Assembly (NCBI GenBank): GCA_049999765.1 | Contig: JBNGIQ010009388.1 | Coordinates: 191,685 to 244,622 of the forward strand | Source: Phaeoceros laevis | Lineage: Eukaryota > Anthocerotophyta > Anthocerotopsida > Notothyladales | Length of the DNA: 52,938 bases | Direction: 5' to 3' | Part shown: one piece after another, positions 37,151 to 47,063 of the stretch | Layout: each line of letters starts with the position of its first letter | Numbering within the stretch: position 1 is the stretch's first letter | Notes under the pieces: model-generated | Seen by the model: only the letters and a program-made list of their open reading frames with translations | Told to the model about the DNA's origin: nothing | The model's database searches: none | Program-made: the position numbers and the translations under genes

Positions 37151-40100
37151 ATGGTGGACGAGAAAATGGGCGATGTTTCATCGTCCGTGCTGTTTCCTTC
37201 ATTTCCCTTTGAACCGTATGCAATTCAGCTGGAGTTCATGACCGCCGTGTACCGTGCTATCGAAATGGGGGGCGTCGGAATTGTGGAGAGCCCGACTGGT
37301 GAGAAATTCTAAGCTCAGTGAATGTGCTCTGCCGGTTTCCGCATCCCTGGTTTTGCGTATTGGTGCTATCCGCCTCTGCCTCGCCCCTCACCCATTGCAA
37401 TTACAGCTGAGTTGTTGAGCTACCGTGTGAGAATTCCTGAGGTCTTTCAAATTGCAGGAACCGGAAAGACTCTCAGTCTAATCTGCAGCGCGTTGCAGTG
37501 GCTAAAGAATCAGCATGCGTTAGGCTTCCCTTCAAAAAATATTCAGCTGGATCCCGTGCAAGATGGCGTTCGCGCAGAAGAGCCGGATTGGATAAGAAAC
37601 TTCAGCCGTGGTAACGAGGAGCTGACACGTAACGGATCGAAGGAGCAGGTTCGGAAGCAGAAAAAGTTAGAGAAACAGCTCGGGAGTAGGAGTCGTGTTC
37701 GATCATTTCTTGGAGAGACGGATGATGGGGACGCTTCGGTCTCAAGAAAGCAGAAGGTTGCTGTCAGCTCATCAGGTTTCGCAGATGATGATGATAGTTT
37801 CTTACTGGATGACTACCAGAGTGAAGATGAAAAATCTGGGATTGGAGTGAAGCGTAGATCAGCAGGTGCAGGGTCCTCCAGTAGTAGTGAGGATGAAGCA
37901 GATTTGGGGAGAGACGAGGAAAACCCTTTGAAGGTCTACTTCTGCAGCCGCACACACTCTCAGTTGTCACAATTTATTGGAGAGCTTCAGCGAACAGAGT
38001 TTTCGTCATTGCTCAAAGTCGTTTCCCTGGGTTCCCGGAAGACTCTCTGCATAAATCCCGGTGCGTGTCTTCTTCGGCCCCTTTTGTCTTTGTACTAGCT
38101 ATTGATTCTAATGTGTCTGACCTCCCATGTCCCGGGAGTTCTAGATGTGAGAAAATTAAGGAGCTCTGCTAGGGTGAATGAGCGGTGCCTGGACCTGCAG
38201 AAAAGCAAGACCACTGGTAAGGTGCAAATGGGGCGCTGCACCTGGCTTTGAAATCCATCTTATGTGAATCCCGACAGCAATTGGTATTATGTGTTCTTAC
38301 GTGCATCTGGTATAGGTTGTCAAGAATGCCCAGAATGATCGCAAGGAGTTAAAGCAAGGCAACTGTCCTTTCCTGAGGAAACAGAAACTGCAGAGGAAAT
38401 TCAAGGAGGAGATGCTAGAGTCTGCGGCAATGGATATTGAGGATTTAGTGCAGCTGGGAACAAAGCTCGGCACATGTCCTTACTATGGTTCTCGACGTGG
38501 TTTGCCTTCTGCAGACCTTATTGTGCTCCCGTATCAGTCTCTGCTTCATTCTTCTACAAGAGAATCTCTCGGTCTGAACCTGAAAGACTCTGTAGTGATA
38601 GTTGATGAGGCTCATAATCTTGTAGACACAATATCAAACATATACAGCTGTCAACTATCTACTCAACAGGTAAGTCTCATCTTCATGAAAGGGAGTTCAC
38701 TTTCTTGTGCATGTTGAGAAGTTGGATAGAGGTCCTGACACGGCACCTGATGTTACCAGCTTGGTCAAGTGCGCTCCCAGCTGTCTGAGTATCTGACAAA
38801 ATTTCGCAACCGCCTGGCTGCTACAAATCGGCGCTACATTGAGACAATTTTGGTTCTAGTGAAAGCCTTTCTCCAGCAGATTGGATGTAAGCAGAGAGAT
38901 GCAACATCTCTTTATAGCGTTTCAGATGCCAGCAAAACTGCTTCTGTAAGACCATTGCTGGAGAGATGTGGTGGAGAAACAACAAAAGTTCTGACAATCA
39001 ATGATTTCCTTTTCTCTCTTTCCATTGACAACATCAACATCTTTAAACTGCGCCGATACATCAAGGAAAGCAATATTGTTAACAAGGTGGGCGTTTTGAA
39101 CATGAGTTTCATTTACTCTGTAGTTGTGCGTGCTATTGTTGCTTGTAGTAAGCATATCTTGGCATCAAGTGGCCTACAACTTGGGATGAATAAATGGTTA
39201 GGTGGTGAGATTCGTGCAACACCCAACTTGAAAGCCTGTGAACTTGATGATGCAGGTCAGCAGCTATGGCGAAAAGCTACTCTTAGAACAGATGGGCACA
39301 AATTGCACTTTGCAGCATGAAGTTAGTGCCATATCTGCATTTCATAACTTTGCAGATTTCATCCTTGCTCTTACAAATATGGACAACGATGGACGGGTGC
39401 TGGTGACTTCATCGAGGGTGAACAATGCTTCTAGAGGTGAATCCGAAGGTTTTATCAAGTTCACAATGCTGAATGCAGCGAAACACTTCGCTGAGGTGTG
39501 ATATGTGCCCTTGCCTTGCTTTCTCCAAGTACCTTTTGACTGTCGGAGTAGTTTGTTTGCCTCTTTCTGGGGTAATGTTCACCATTCAATACGCTTGACA
39601 CAACGTTAGTTCACTGACTGATAGGCACCGCATACTGCTGGCAGGTAGTTGACCAGGCAAGAGCTGTAATACTGGCTGGAGGGACTTTGCAACCTGTCAC
39701 TGAGTTGCGAGCTCGATTGTTCCCTCACCTAGCAGAGAGCAAGCTGCATATGTTCTCCTGTGGTCACATCGTGCCCCCCGAGAGTATTCTTCCCATTGCA
39801 GTTGGGCGAGGGCCATCTGGGAAAACTTTTGATTTTACTTTCCAGTCGCGTGGCTGTCAGGCAATGGTAAGGATGTCTTCATGTATACCTATTTGAGAGG
39901 CAGCGTGTAAGCTTAGAGGTGGTGCAAAAGCAGGTGTCCACTAGCCGTGGGGCTTAGTAGCATCTGATAGGCTTGCAAGTCACTTTAGTTTGACTGACTG
40001 GTAACCGTGCTGCATTACACAGATTGAGGAACTGGGGCGATTTATGAGCAACATATGCTCTGTGGTTCCTGAAGGAGTTGTTGCGTTCTTCCCATCTTTT

Positions 40101-40850
40101 GAGTATGAAAATCAGGTATTCACGTCATGGGAAAAATCTGGAATCCTGACCTCCATTGAGAAGAGAAAAGCTATTTTTAGAGAGCCTCGGAACACATCAG
40201 ATGTCGAGGTCATCTTAGAGAACTACAGGTGCAGCATCAAGTCATTCTCAGCAGAAGAACCCAAAGCATTGAACAGCAGAAAAGATGGAGCTTTGCTTCT
40301 GTGTGTGGTTGGTGGAAAAATGTCTGAAGGAATCAACTTCAGTGACGGTATGGGCAGGTGTGTTGTGATGGTCGGCTTGCCATACCCTAGTCCAGGAGAC
40401 CCTGAGCTTGTAGAACGGATGAAATACATCGATCAAATGTATGTGGAGGAGGGCAAGAAAAGCGATGGCCAGAGAAGTAGGGAATATTACGAAAACCTTT
40501 GCATGAAAGCTGTCAATCAGTCCATAGGTAACACGCATTTCCTTCTACTCTCGTAGTAACGCCTTTCGAATGGTAACTTTATAATCACTCAAGCTGCACT
40601 GTGTATGTGAACAGGACGAGCCATCAGGCATATAGGAGACTACGCTGCTATTCTGCTTGTTGATGCACGGTACTTGGCATCAGGGCAATCTGCTCCAGGG
40701 TCAAAGCTAGCTGGATGGATCAAAGAAAGATTGGTGCCCGCCACCGGGGGCTATGGGGAAGTGCACAAGTTGCTGCACCAATTTTTCCGTTACAACCAGA
40801 TCAAGCACTCAGACAGCGGCAGTCAATCTTCTCCTGTACTACCAAAGTGA
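37151..40850 (+). CDS. DDX11: DDX11/CHL1 (ChlR1) DEAH-box helicase
   Basis: Nine exons splice in frame: 37151-37298, 37458-38060, 38145-38221, 38316-38669, 38760-39086, 39256-39495, 39645-39866, 40023-40527 and 40615-40850. XPD-family superfamily 2 helicase with motif I SPTGTGKT, split by an intron in its second glycine codon. An acidic, serine-rich insertion (near 37730-37920) precedes Ia (FCSRTHSQLSQF). The iron-sulphur cluster region contains RTCINP-like KTLCINP, NERCLDL, GNCPFL and GTCPYYGSR, giving the four expected cysteines. Motif II is IVDEAHN (near 38600). The C-terminal half has SGILTSIEKRKAIF, LLCVVGGKMSEGINFSD and VGLPYPSP, then RAIRHIGDYAAI for motif VI. The family is needed for sister-chromatid cohesion and replication-fork maintenance in the nucleus. 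Exon 3 uses donor GTGCAA after GGTAAG; an alternative upstream donor would break the frame. Confidence 0.93.
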
Positions 40851-41144
40851 AATGGGAGTGAGTGCTCCACAGGTCATTCGCTACTTTATGAAATCTTGAA
40901 TGATTTTGCTTAGCTGAGCCCAGACTGAATGTGCTTCAGAAGCTGAGCTGGCCAGATGAAGAAAGCCTTCAGGCCCCAGCAGGCTCACATTTAGTGAAGA
41001 ATGAATGGCTCACGTGTCGATTGCAAAGATCTTTTGTCCCTTTGAGCGGTGTCGACTGTTGCTGCCAACATGCTATACAGCAAAGACCATACTTGGCCAG
41101 AAAACGGTTTCTAAGAACTATCTATCCCGGTTCCTGAACCTACG

Positions 41145-41681
41145 CTACTTTTCCAGTGCCAGGTGCGGAATCAGGGACAATGTTGCAGACACCGCGAGCA
41201 GCTGCACCAGGGTAGCAAGGAGCACCTGGGCTGTTTGTATTAGAACGACTGCCAAGGGTATCAAGGACTGGGTTTGTGAGTAGAGCTCCCAATCCCTTCT
41301 CAGGCCAGTTGCAATCTCGCCAGTCAACACCGGCACAAGTAGGGATGACACTGCCACAACAGTTGCTAGCATATAGATTCTGAGCAGGGTCCTGGAACTC
41401 CTCTTCACGCCCAAAGTACCAATCATCACAGATGCACCTCCCACCACACACGAAGCAACTGTAACAGCTGGGGCATCTCCTCCAAAGGACAAGAGCGCCC
41501 AGAGTGCTATAAAGATCAGCACTAGCCCCTGAGTAGTCAAGTACTTGCGCAGGAGCAACTTGGGCCTCACTGCGCGCTTGAATCTGGAGTCCACTGTCAT
41601 CCGAAAGGCGTAGTCGGAGCCATCGGTGCCTACTGGACGCCCCCCGGCCGGCCCCTTCATCTCTGCGCTCCGCATCTCCAA
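41145..41681 (-). CDS. Jagunal-homologue-like ER membrane protein
   Basis: Single-exon frame of 178 aa. The N-terminus carries GRPVGTDGSDYAFRMTVDSR, which matches the conserved G-T-D-G-S-D-(F/Y) opening of Jagunal/JAGN1 proteins and of their plant relatives. Four hydrophobic segments follow (roughly residues 50-66, 70-88, 95-117 and 138-170). Length and topology agree with the family, whose members act in ER organisation and early secretory traffic in animals; the plant role is little known. The gene lies 117 bp downstream of the COMM gene stop, same strand. A broken copy is found at 46485-46790. Confidence 0.75.
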   Translation of the reverse strand: MEMRSAEMKGPAGGRPVGTDGSDYAFRMTVDSRFKRAVRPKLLLRKYLTTQGLVLIFIALWALLSFGGDAPAVTVASCVVGGASVMIGTLGVKRSSRTLLRIYMLATVVAVSSLLVPVLTGEIATGLRRDWELYSQTQSLIPLAVVLIQTAQVLLATLVQLLAVSATLSLIPHLALEK

Positions 41682-41798
41682 ACAGCCAGCACTGACAGCC
41701 CTGGTTCACGCTTCCCAGAAATTTAGGGCTCGTGCGCAATTGGTATAGGAGTGACCTTTCGAGAAACTAGGACACACTGTATGCTGAAGAATCTTTTC

Positions 41799-42319
41799 TT
41801 ATGTTGTGGTGGCACGATTATTATAAGCTTTGACAGCAGCAGATTGTGATCTTCTGCGACCAGGATTCTGTAGGAGTTCCATTTCGGCGAGAAGCTCAGC
41901 TACTCCGCATCTCAGTTGGCCGAAACTGCGAGGCACACAGGATCATTAGACGACCTGGAGACAATGTTATGAGGAGGTGCAACCTGCTCAGAGTCCAGAA
42001 CGCCGACACCTAGCTCAGGAGCATACAGCATGTGCAGACTAGAACAACATAGAAAACGCAGGCCCAGGAGAGACCTGAGCATGTCCAAATCCCACACTTC
42101 CATCTGTCCATCTCTGAGTTTCTGCACATCAAGCAACAAAGGCCATGAGGAAGCAGAATGCCGTTCAGTCATTCCTGCAAACATGCTCAAAATGTTAGTG
42201 CAGCCCTTCGACACGCTTACGAGCTGCAACAACACGGCGGGCCGCAGTGCACGCGAGGCGGATGAGGTGGACAGTGTGACCTCAGTGCGCCACCTGACGT
42301 CTTCCACCTCCTTTGCCAT
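41799..42319 (-). CDS. Small COMM-domain protein (COMM domain only)
   Basis: Three exons, 42319-42221, 42121-42075 (only 47 nt) and 41925-41799, join in phase to a 90-aa protein. It contains VRWRTEVTLSTSSASRALRP, VLLQLKLRDGQ, and FGQLRCGVAELLAEMELLQ, the conserved tryptophan, proline and leucine pattern of the COMM domain, and ends in a basic tail (GRRRSQSA). There is no N-terminal helical domain, so it resembles COMMD6 in layout. COMMD proteins form the Commander/CCC complex with CCDC22/CCDC93 for endosomal recycling; that role is inferred. A frame upstream (42340-42630) could supply a longer N-terminus if an intron with donor GTGAGA is used, but I see no conserved sequence there. Confidence 0.72.
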
Positions 42320-42807
42320 CCCGTCTCTCACCAAGCAACTGCCGCGTTGTTCATTATAGCACCTAGTAAAACATTTTCCTCGATAAATCGAGTCCTTGAA
42401 AAGGCAGGTGCACTAACAGCGCCTTCTGCCAGCAGGTGTGGGGACTCTACTCCAATTCCAGGGCCCTTTCCGGAGAATGCCGGTCTTTGGACCCTTATAG
42501 TGTGCAATTGGGGTGGGGTGGCATAGACGCAGAATGTGTGGTTGAGACATTTCTTTTGGGCACTGGCATATATTATTATTAATGCCAACTGTTGCTTCCT
42601 TCCCCGCCAGCTCGCGCCCCTGAGCACGAGCAAGCCGTCTGCGGGGACAGGTTTTGCTGGTTTGGGGTCTGTTACGGAGTTCCGGGGGCTTCGAGTTGAG
42701 AATGCTGCAGCCTATTAATTGTCGAGGTGCGTCTTGTCACAATTGCGACTGTTAATGGTCTAACTAGCTGTGCCACTACAAGAAAAGGTTCATATGGCTA
42801 ACCTCTG

Positions 42808-42910
42808 GTCCATTGCCCCGGGAGTTGTAGATGTGAAGGAGCTCTGCTAGGGTGAATGAGCGGTGCCTGAACCTGCAGAAAAGCAAGTCCACTGGTAAGG
42901 TACAAATGGG
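42808..42910 (+). pseudogene. Broken copy of DDX11 exon 3
   Basis: This segment matches 38128-38228, covering the end of DDX11 intron 2, exon 3 and the start of intron 3, including the words CCCGGGAGTT, AGGAGCTCTGCTAGGGTGAA, GAGCGGTGCCTG and CCACTGGTAAGGT. Relative to the source, about 8 bases are missing near the start of the exon, which shifts the frame and brings in stops. Flanking DDX11 exons are not recognisable here. It is a non-functional fragment on the same strand as the parent. Confidence 0.85.
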
Positions 42911-43337
42911 TGATCAGACCACATGTAGGCTCCCAATACGAGGAGAGGTTGTAGACGGCAGGCAGCGGTGCTGATCCAGGAGATGCCTGTCCCTGTAGAC
43001 GGAATTGTAAAGTGCTCACCAAAAGCAGGGGAAGTACTCAGAAGATGTCTGCCTCTGTCGGAGGAATCGTTGAGAGTGCCCACAAAAAGCAGTGGGAAGC
43101 CCAACGGTGTGGTGGCTGCAGCCGTGCCGCACAAATTCGGTGCTCTTCAACAAAGATTTTGCAAAGTTTCTTCTATCTTGAGGCTTGTCTATGAGATGGC
43201 TCCAATTACTGTAAAAAAGGGGATCAGATGCTTCTGCATTTGCAGTGGTCGCGTGGAAATCCTCCTCCACCTGCACACTGCTTCCTGCCGCACCAACACT
43301 GTCCTTCCTGTCAAGCGAAATGCAGTCGGAACAGGGT

Positions 43338-46268
43338 TCAGGATTCTTCCTCCTTCAGTTTAGAAATCAGATTTTCCAGTTGTGCAAGTATATGTCGGCT
43401 TTCAGAATGTTCCTGATCGCTCACCATAAATGTATGAACTATTCCGCCGCTGTCAGTCCACCAGCTCTGCCCCGGTTGCTTCCATGCTCTTGTTTTTGCT
43501 TTCATTGCCTGGATCATGTCTGCCTCCTCCCACATATTAGCAGCTACATAGATGTTCGACATCAAGACATATGCCGCTGCATCGTCATGGTCTAACCTCA
43601 CGGCACAGTCAAATGCCTCTCTTCCAAGGTCCACCTTGCCCCACTTTTGGCATGCGCCCAGCACAGTCTTCCAGACAACTGCATCAGTTGGAAAAGTCCT
43701 AGCGATTGACATTGCCTTGCACACCTGGCCTGCACGACCAAGCAGGTCAACCAGACAGGTGCTGTGTTGGACACTTGGAGTGATGCCAAAGTCTTCGTTC
43801 ATAGAGTCATAGAATCTCTGCCCTTTGTCCACTGAGCCCACATGGCTGCATGCAGTGAGAACACTTAAAAAAGTGATGGCCACTGGTTGTATACCTTCCC
43901 GCATCATACTCTCAAACAGATGAAATACAACAGCAGTTTCTCCATGACGGGCATATCCTGTAATCAATGCATTCCATGTCACAACGTCTTTTGTCACCAG
44001 TGCTTCAAACACCTGCTGCGCATCAACCATGCTCCCACAGTTAACATACATGTCGATGAGGCTACTTGCCACGAATGAGTCGGTAGTTTGGGGTTCAGTC
44101 CTGCAAATTTCAGCATGTATTGCCTTCCCCTTCTCGAGTCCTGCCACACTGCCGCAAGCCTTGAGTACACCCACATATGTTCGGTCATTAGGTACCACAC
44201 CTTCCTGTTCCATTTCCCTGTATAAGTCCAAAGCCTTGTCACCCTCTTCCATATGAGCATAGGCCAATATCATGGCAGTCCAGGACACCACATCTCGATG
44301 GGGCATGTTGTCAAAGACATGCCTCGCATCTACCAGGCTCCCACATTTCGCATAGCTATCAACTAACATCGTTGCCAGAAATACATCCAACTGAGACCTC
44401 CTGTCCACAACATGTGAGTGTATGGCTTTCACTTGGTCCAGCAAACGTTTTCTCACACCGTTCTCATCCCTTTTATACCCCTCCTTGAGTGACACCAGGC
44501 AGCTGCAAGCCTTGAGTGCACTGACAAATGTTTGGTCATCTGGCACCACAGCCTCTTGCTGCATCTGTGCAAATAAACGCAGTGCCTCTTCACCATCTTC
44601 TATCTGAGTGTATGCAAAGATCATGGCATTCCAGGAAACTACGTCACGGAGAGGCATCTCGTCAAATACACGCCTAGCATCACTCAGGCTCCCACATTTA
44701 GCATACACATCCACCAGCATAGTTGCCACAAAAACGTCTGAATCACAGCCACTTTTCACTGCGTACAAATGGATGGCTCTGACTTGGTTCAGGCATCGTT
44801 TTTTCACAGACGTCCCGTCACCTTTAACTCCTTCCAGTTCTGCAAAACTACTGGATGCCTTAAGGGCACCAACAAATGTTCGGTCATTGGGTGCTACACA
44901 TTCTTGTTGCATCCTTGAATAGAATTTCAAAGCTATCTCACCCTCTTCAATCTGAGCATACCCCCAGATCATGGCATTCCAAGCATTCAAATCATGAAAA
45001 TGCAAGTTGTCAAATACGCGTCTAGCATCCCCAAGGCTCCCACATTTTACATAGACATCCACCAGCAAGCCTCCCACAAATACATCAGACTCGAATCCCC
45101 CTTTCACTGCATCAGAGTGGACAGCTTTAACATGGTCCAGGCACTGTTTCTTCACAAGGGTCCCATGCACCACAGTCCCGACTTCCCTAGCAGTCAGTGT
45201 GCTGCAAGCTTGAAGTGCGCCAAGAATTGCTCGACAATCTGGTGCGACCCCTTCTTGTTGCATTTGTGCATACAACTGAAGAGCTGCTTCGCCCTCGCCC
45301 ATGTGAACAAACCCCAAGACCATGGCAGTCCAAGAAATTACATCTCGACGAGGCATCTTCTCAAAGACATGCCTAGCATCCACGATACTCCTACATTTCA
45401 CATAGACATCAACCAGCATAGTTGAAACGTACACATCCAACTCACATCCAATATCCTTTATCTCTGAGTGAATGTCTCTGACTTTCTCCAGGCATCTTTG
45501 CTTTACGAGAATTCCATCTACTTCCTTTGCCTCTTCAACTGCCGCCAGGCTGCTGCATGCCTTGAGTACACTGACAAAAGTTCGATCATTTGGTAATACA
45601 CCTTCATGCTGCATTCTTCGAAACAGTTCCAGAGCCACTTCTCCCTTTTCCATCCGAGCGTACCCTAAGATCATGGCAGTCCATGAAACCACGTCACGGT
45701 GAGGCATGTTAAAAAACACACTACTGGCATTCGGAAGGCTCCCACATTTGATATAGACATCTACCAACATGGTCCCCACGTACACATCTGTCTCAAGTCC
45801 ATAACCAACCAACTGGGCATGGATCTGCTTAGCACGGTCCAGGTCCTTCAACTTACTGCATGCTTTCAATGCAGCAACAAATGTATATGTGCTAGGCTTC
45901 AATCCACGCTCTTGCATTTCCTCGAAGATTCTGAGAGCCTGTTTGCTTTGCCCACACTTGATCTGTTGCAATATTCGTGTGGTCCATGATACTACGTTCT
46001 GTTGCACCGACCTAAAATTCACTGTCCTTCCAGTTTGGGATTCAGCATAAGTAGCAGAGACACTCTGGAAGCTTCTACTGCCAACTTTCTTGTATGCAGC
46101 CTTCCTTTGTAGAGCATCTGGCACCCATTGCGGGGTATGCAACCTGTCTGCCCAGAGTGAGTCCTTTGTATTCTTATGCACCAAATTAGGAGGCCTAGGA
46201 GGCAGCTGAAACTGAACCACCAAAATTGTCACTCCACAAACATTTGAGACCAGATAGGCAGGCAGCAT
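43338..46268 (-). CDS. PLS-class PPR protein, E-type, lacking a DYW domain
   Basis: Intronless frame of 976 aa. The N-terminal 100 residues include a basic leader suited to mitochondrial or plastid import. From about residue 95 to 870 there are tandem PPR motifs of the P-L-S pattern, recognisable by the recurring CGSLxDARxVFDxMPxRDVVSWxAMI, with a few odd units that carry an extra insertion containing VK(K/Q)(R/Q)CL. The C-terminus has E1 and E2 motifs (GREAFDCAVRLDHDDAAAYVLMSN; then SWWTDSGGIVHTFMVSDQEH) and stops within E2 (QLENLISKLKEEES) exactly where a DYW domain would start. No DYW-like sequence is seen in the next 300 bases in any minus frame. PLS proteins choose C-to-U editing sites in organelle RNA; E-type members need a DYW domain supplied in trans. 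RNA target unknown. Confidence 0.9.
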   Translation of the reverse strand: MLPAYLVSNVCGVTILVVQFQLPPRPPNLVHKNTKDSLWADRLHTPQWVPDALQRKAAYKKVGSRSFQSVSATYAESQTGRTVNFRSVQQNVVSWTTRILQQIKCGQSKQALRIFEEMQERGLKPSTYTFVAALKACSKLKDLDRAKQIHAQLVGYGLETDVYVGTMLVDVYIKCGSLPNASSVFFNMPHRDVVSWTAMILGYARMEKGEVALELFRRMQHEGVLPNDRTFVSVLKACSSLAAVEEAKEVDGILVKQRCLEKVRDIHSEIKDIGCELDVYVSTMLVDVYVKCRSIVDARHVFEKMPRRDVISWTAMVLGFVHMGEGEAALQLYAQMQQEGVAPDCRAILGALQACSTLTAREVGTVVHGTLVKKQCLDHVKAVHSDAVKGGFESDVFVGGLLVDVYVKCGSLGDARRVFDNLHFHDLNAWNAMIWGYAQIEEGEIALKFYSRMQQECVAPNDRTFVGALKASSSFAELEGVKGDGTSVKKRCLNQVRAIHLYAVKSGCDSDVFVATMLVDVYAKCGSLSDARRVFDEMPLRDVVSWNAMIFAYTQIEDGEEALRLFAQMQQEAVVPDDQTFVSALKACSCLVSLKEGYKRDENGVRKRLLDQVKAIHSHVVDRRSQLDVFLATMLVDSYAKCGSLVDARHVFDNMPHRDVVSWTAMILAYAHMEEGDKALDLYREMEQEGVVPNDRTYVGVLKACGSVAGLEKGKAIHAEICRTEPQTTDSFVASSLIDMYVNCGSMVDAQQVFEALVTKDVVTWNALITGYARHGETAVVFHLFESMMREGIQPVAITFLSVLTACSHVGSVDKGQRFYDSMNEDFGITPSVQHSTCLVDLLGRAGQVCKAMSIARTFPTDAVVWKTVLGACQKWGKVDLGREAFDCAVRLDHDDAAAYVLMSNIYVAANMWEEADMIQAMKAKTRAWKQPGQSWWTDSGGIVHTFMVSDQEHSESRHILAQLENLISKLKEEES

Positions 46269-46484
46269 GGAAGAAGAGGTGGCCTCTGCCGCAGGTAGGT
46301 GCGAGAATGTCCGCTTTTGGAAGCTTTTCTTTCAAACCCGCGTCAACGAATCTCAGGTAACGTGAGACTGCGAGGCCCGCGGCTAGCCAGCATTTTGCAT
46401 GAATCCTGCTGGTATGGGACCTTGACTGGGACTCAGAATTCCTCCATATTATGGTTTTTCTTGTCCCAACACTTGCTTGGATCT

Positions 46485-46790
46485 TCAAACTACATTCGCT
46501 TTACACCTTTCATCACTGCTGCACTTCCCACCAGACCAGAAGCAACAGTAACAGCTCGGTCATCTGCTCCGAAGGGCAAGATCGCCAAGAGTGCAACAAA
46601 GAACACCACATCCTCTGGACAATTGAGTGCTTGCGCAGGAGCACGTGGCTTGCATTGCGCGCTTGAATCGGCAGGCCAGTCATCCGGAAAGGGAAGTCGG
46701 AGGCACCAGTGCCTACAGTTCGCCCACCTGCCCATCCCTGCATCTCCTCCCACCGCATCACAAAGGGACCAGCACCAACAACCACGTCCC
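46485..46790 (-). pseudogene. Broken copy of the Jagunal-like gene
   Basis: Clear nucleotide and protein similarity to 41400-41705: one frame reads GGRTVGTGASDFPFRMT, another reads AILPFGADDRAVTVASGLVG, corresponding to consecutive parts of the intact gene (GGRPVGTDGSDYAFRMT and ALLSFGGDAPAVTVASCVVG). The change of frame between them shows an indel, a stop follows at KGVKRM, and the second half of the gene, with the last two membrane segments, is absent. It lies 220 bp upstream of the PPR start and probably has no function as a protein. Confidence 0.85.
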
Positions 46791-47063
46791 CGCACGCCGG
46801 AGGTGTTACCCGTGACTGCTGCACCAACATTGTAGCCTCTTCGACTCTCAGCGTCACAGTTCTCGGAAGCAGATGGTATAACATTCAAGCAGTGATACCG
46901 TATCACCTTCGTCACTTCGTGTGTAACTCGCTTCCCAAGGGGATTGCATAATTTGTCCGCTTCGCAGCTCCCATGGGTTTTAGCGTTGACTAGCAGGGAA
47001 CGACTTTCTCCACCAGTTAGGGCGTACGGGCAATTTGGAGGATCCCACAAAGCTTGGGTAGCT

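Noticed and set aside
38217-38221. Alternative donor GTAAGG for DDX11 exon 3
   Set aside because: Using it puts the next exon out of frame with an early stop; the donor five bases later keeps the frame and the conserved sequence.
46944-47063. Upstream in-frame start for SPCS2
   Set aside because: Would add 40 residues without similarity to the family and would run close to the pseudogene; the start at 47064 fits better.
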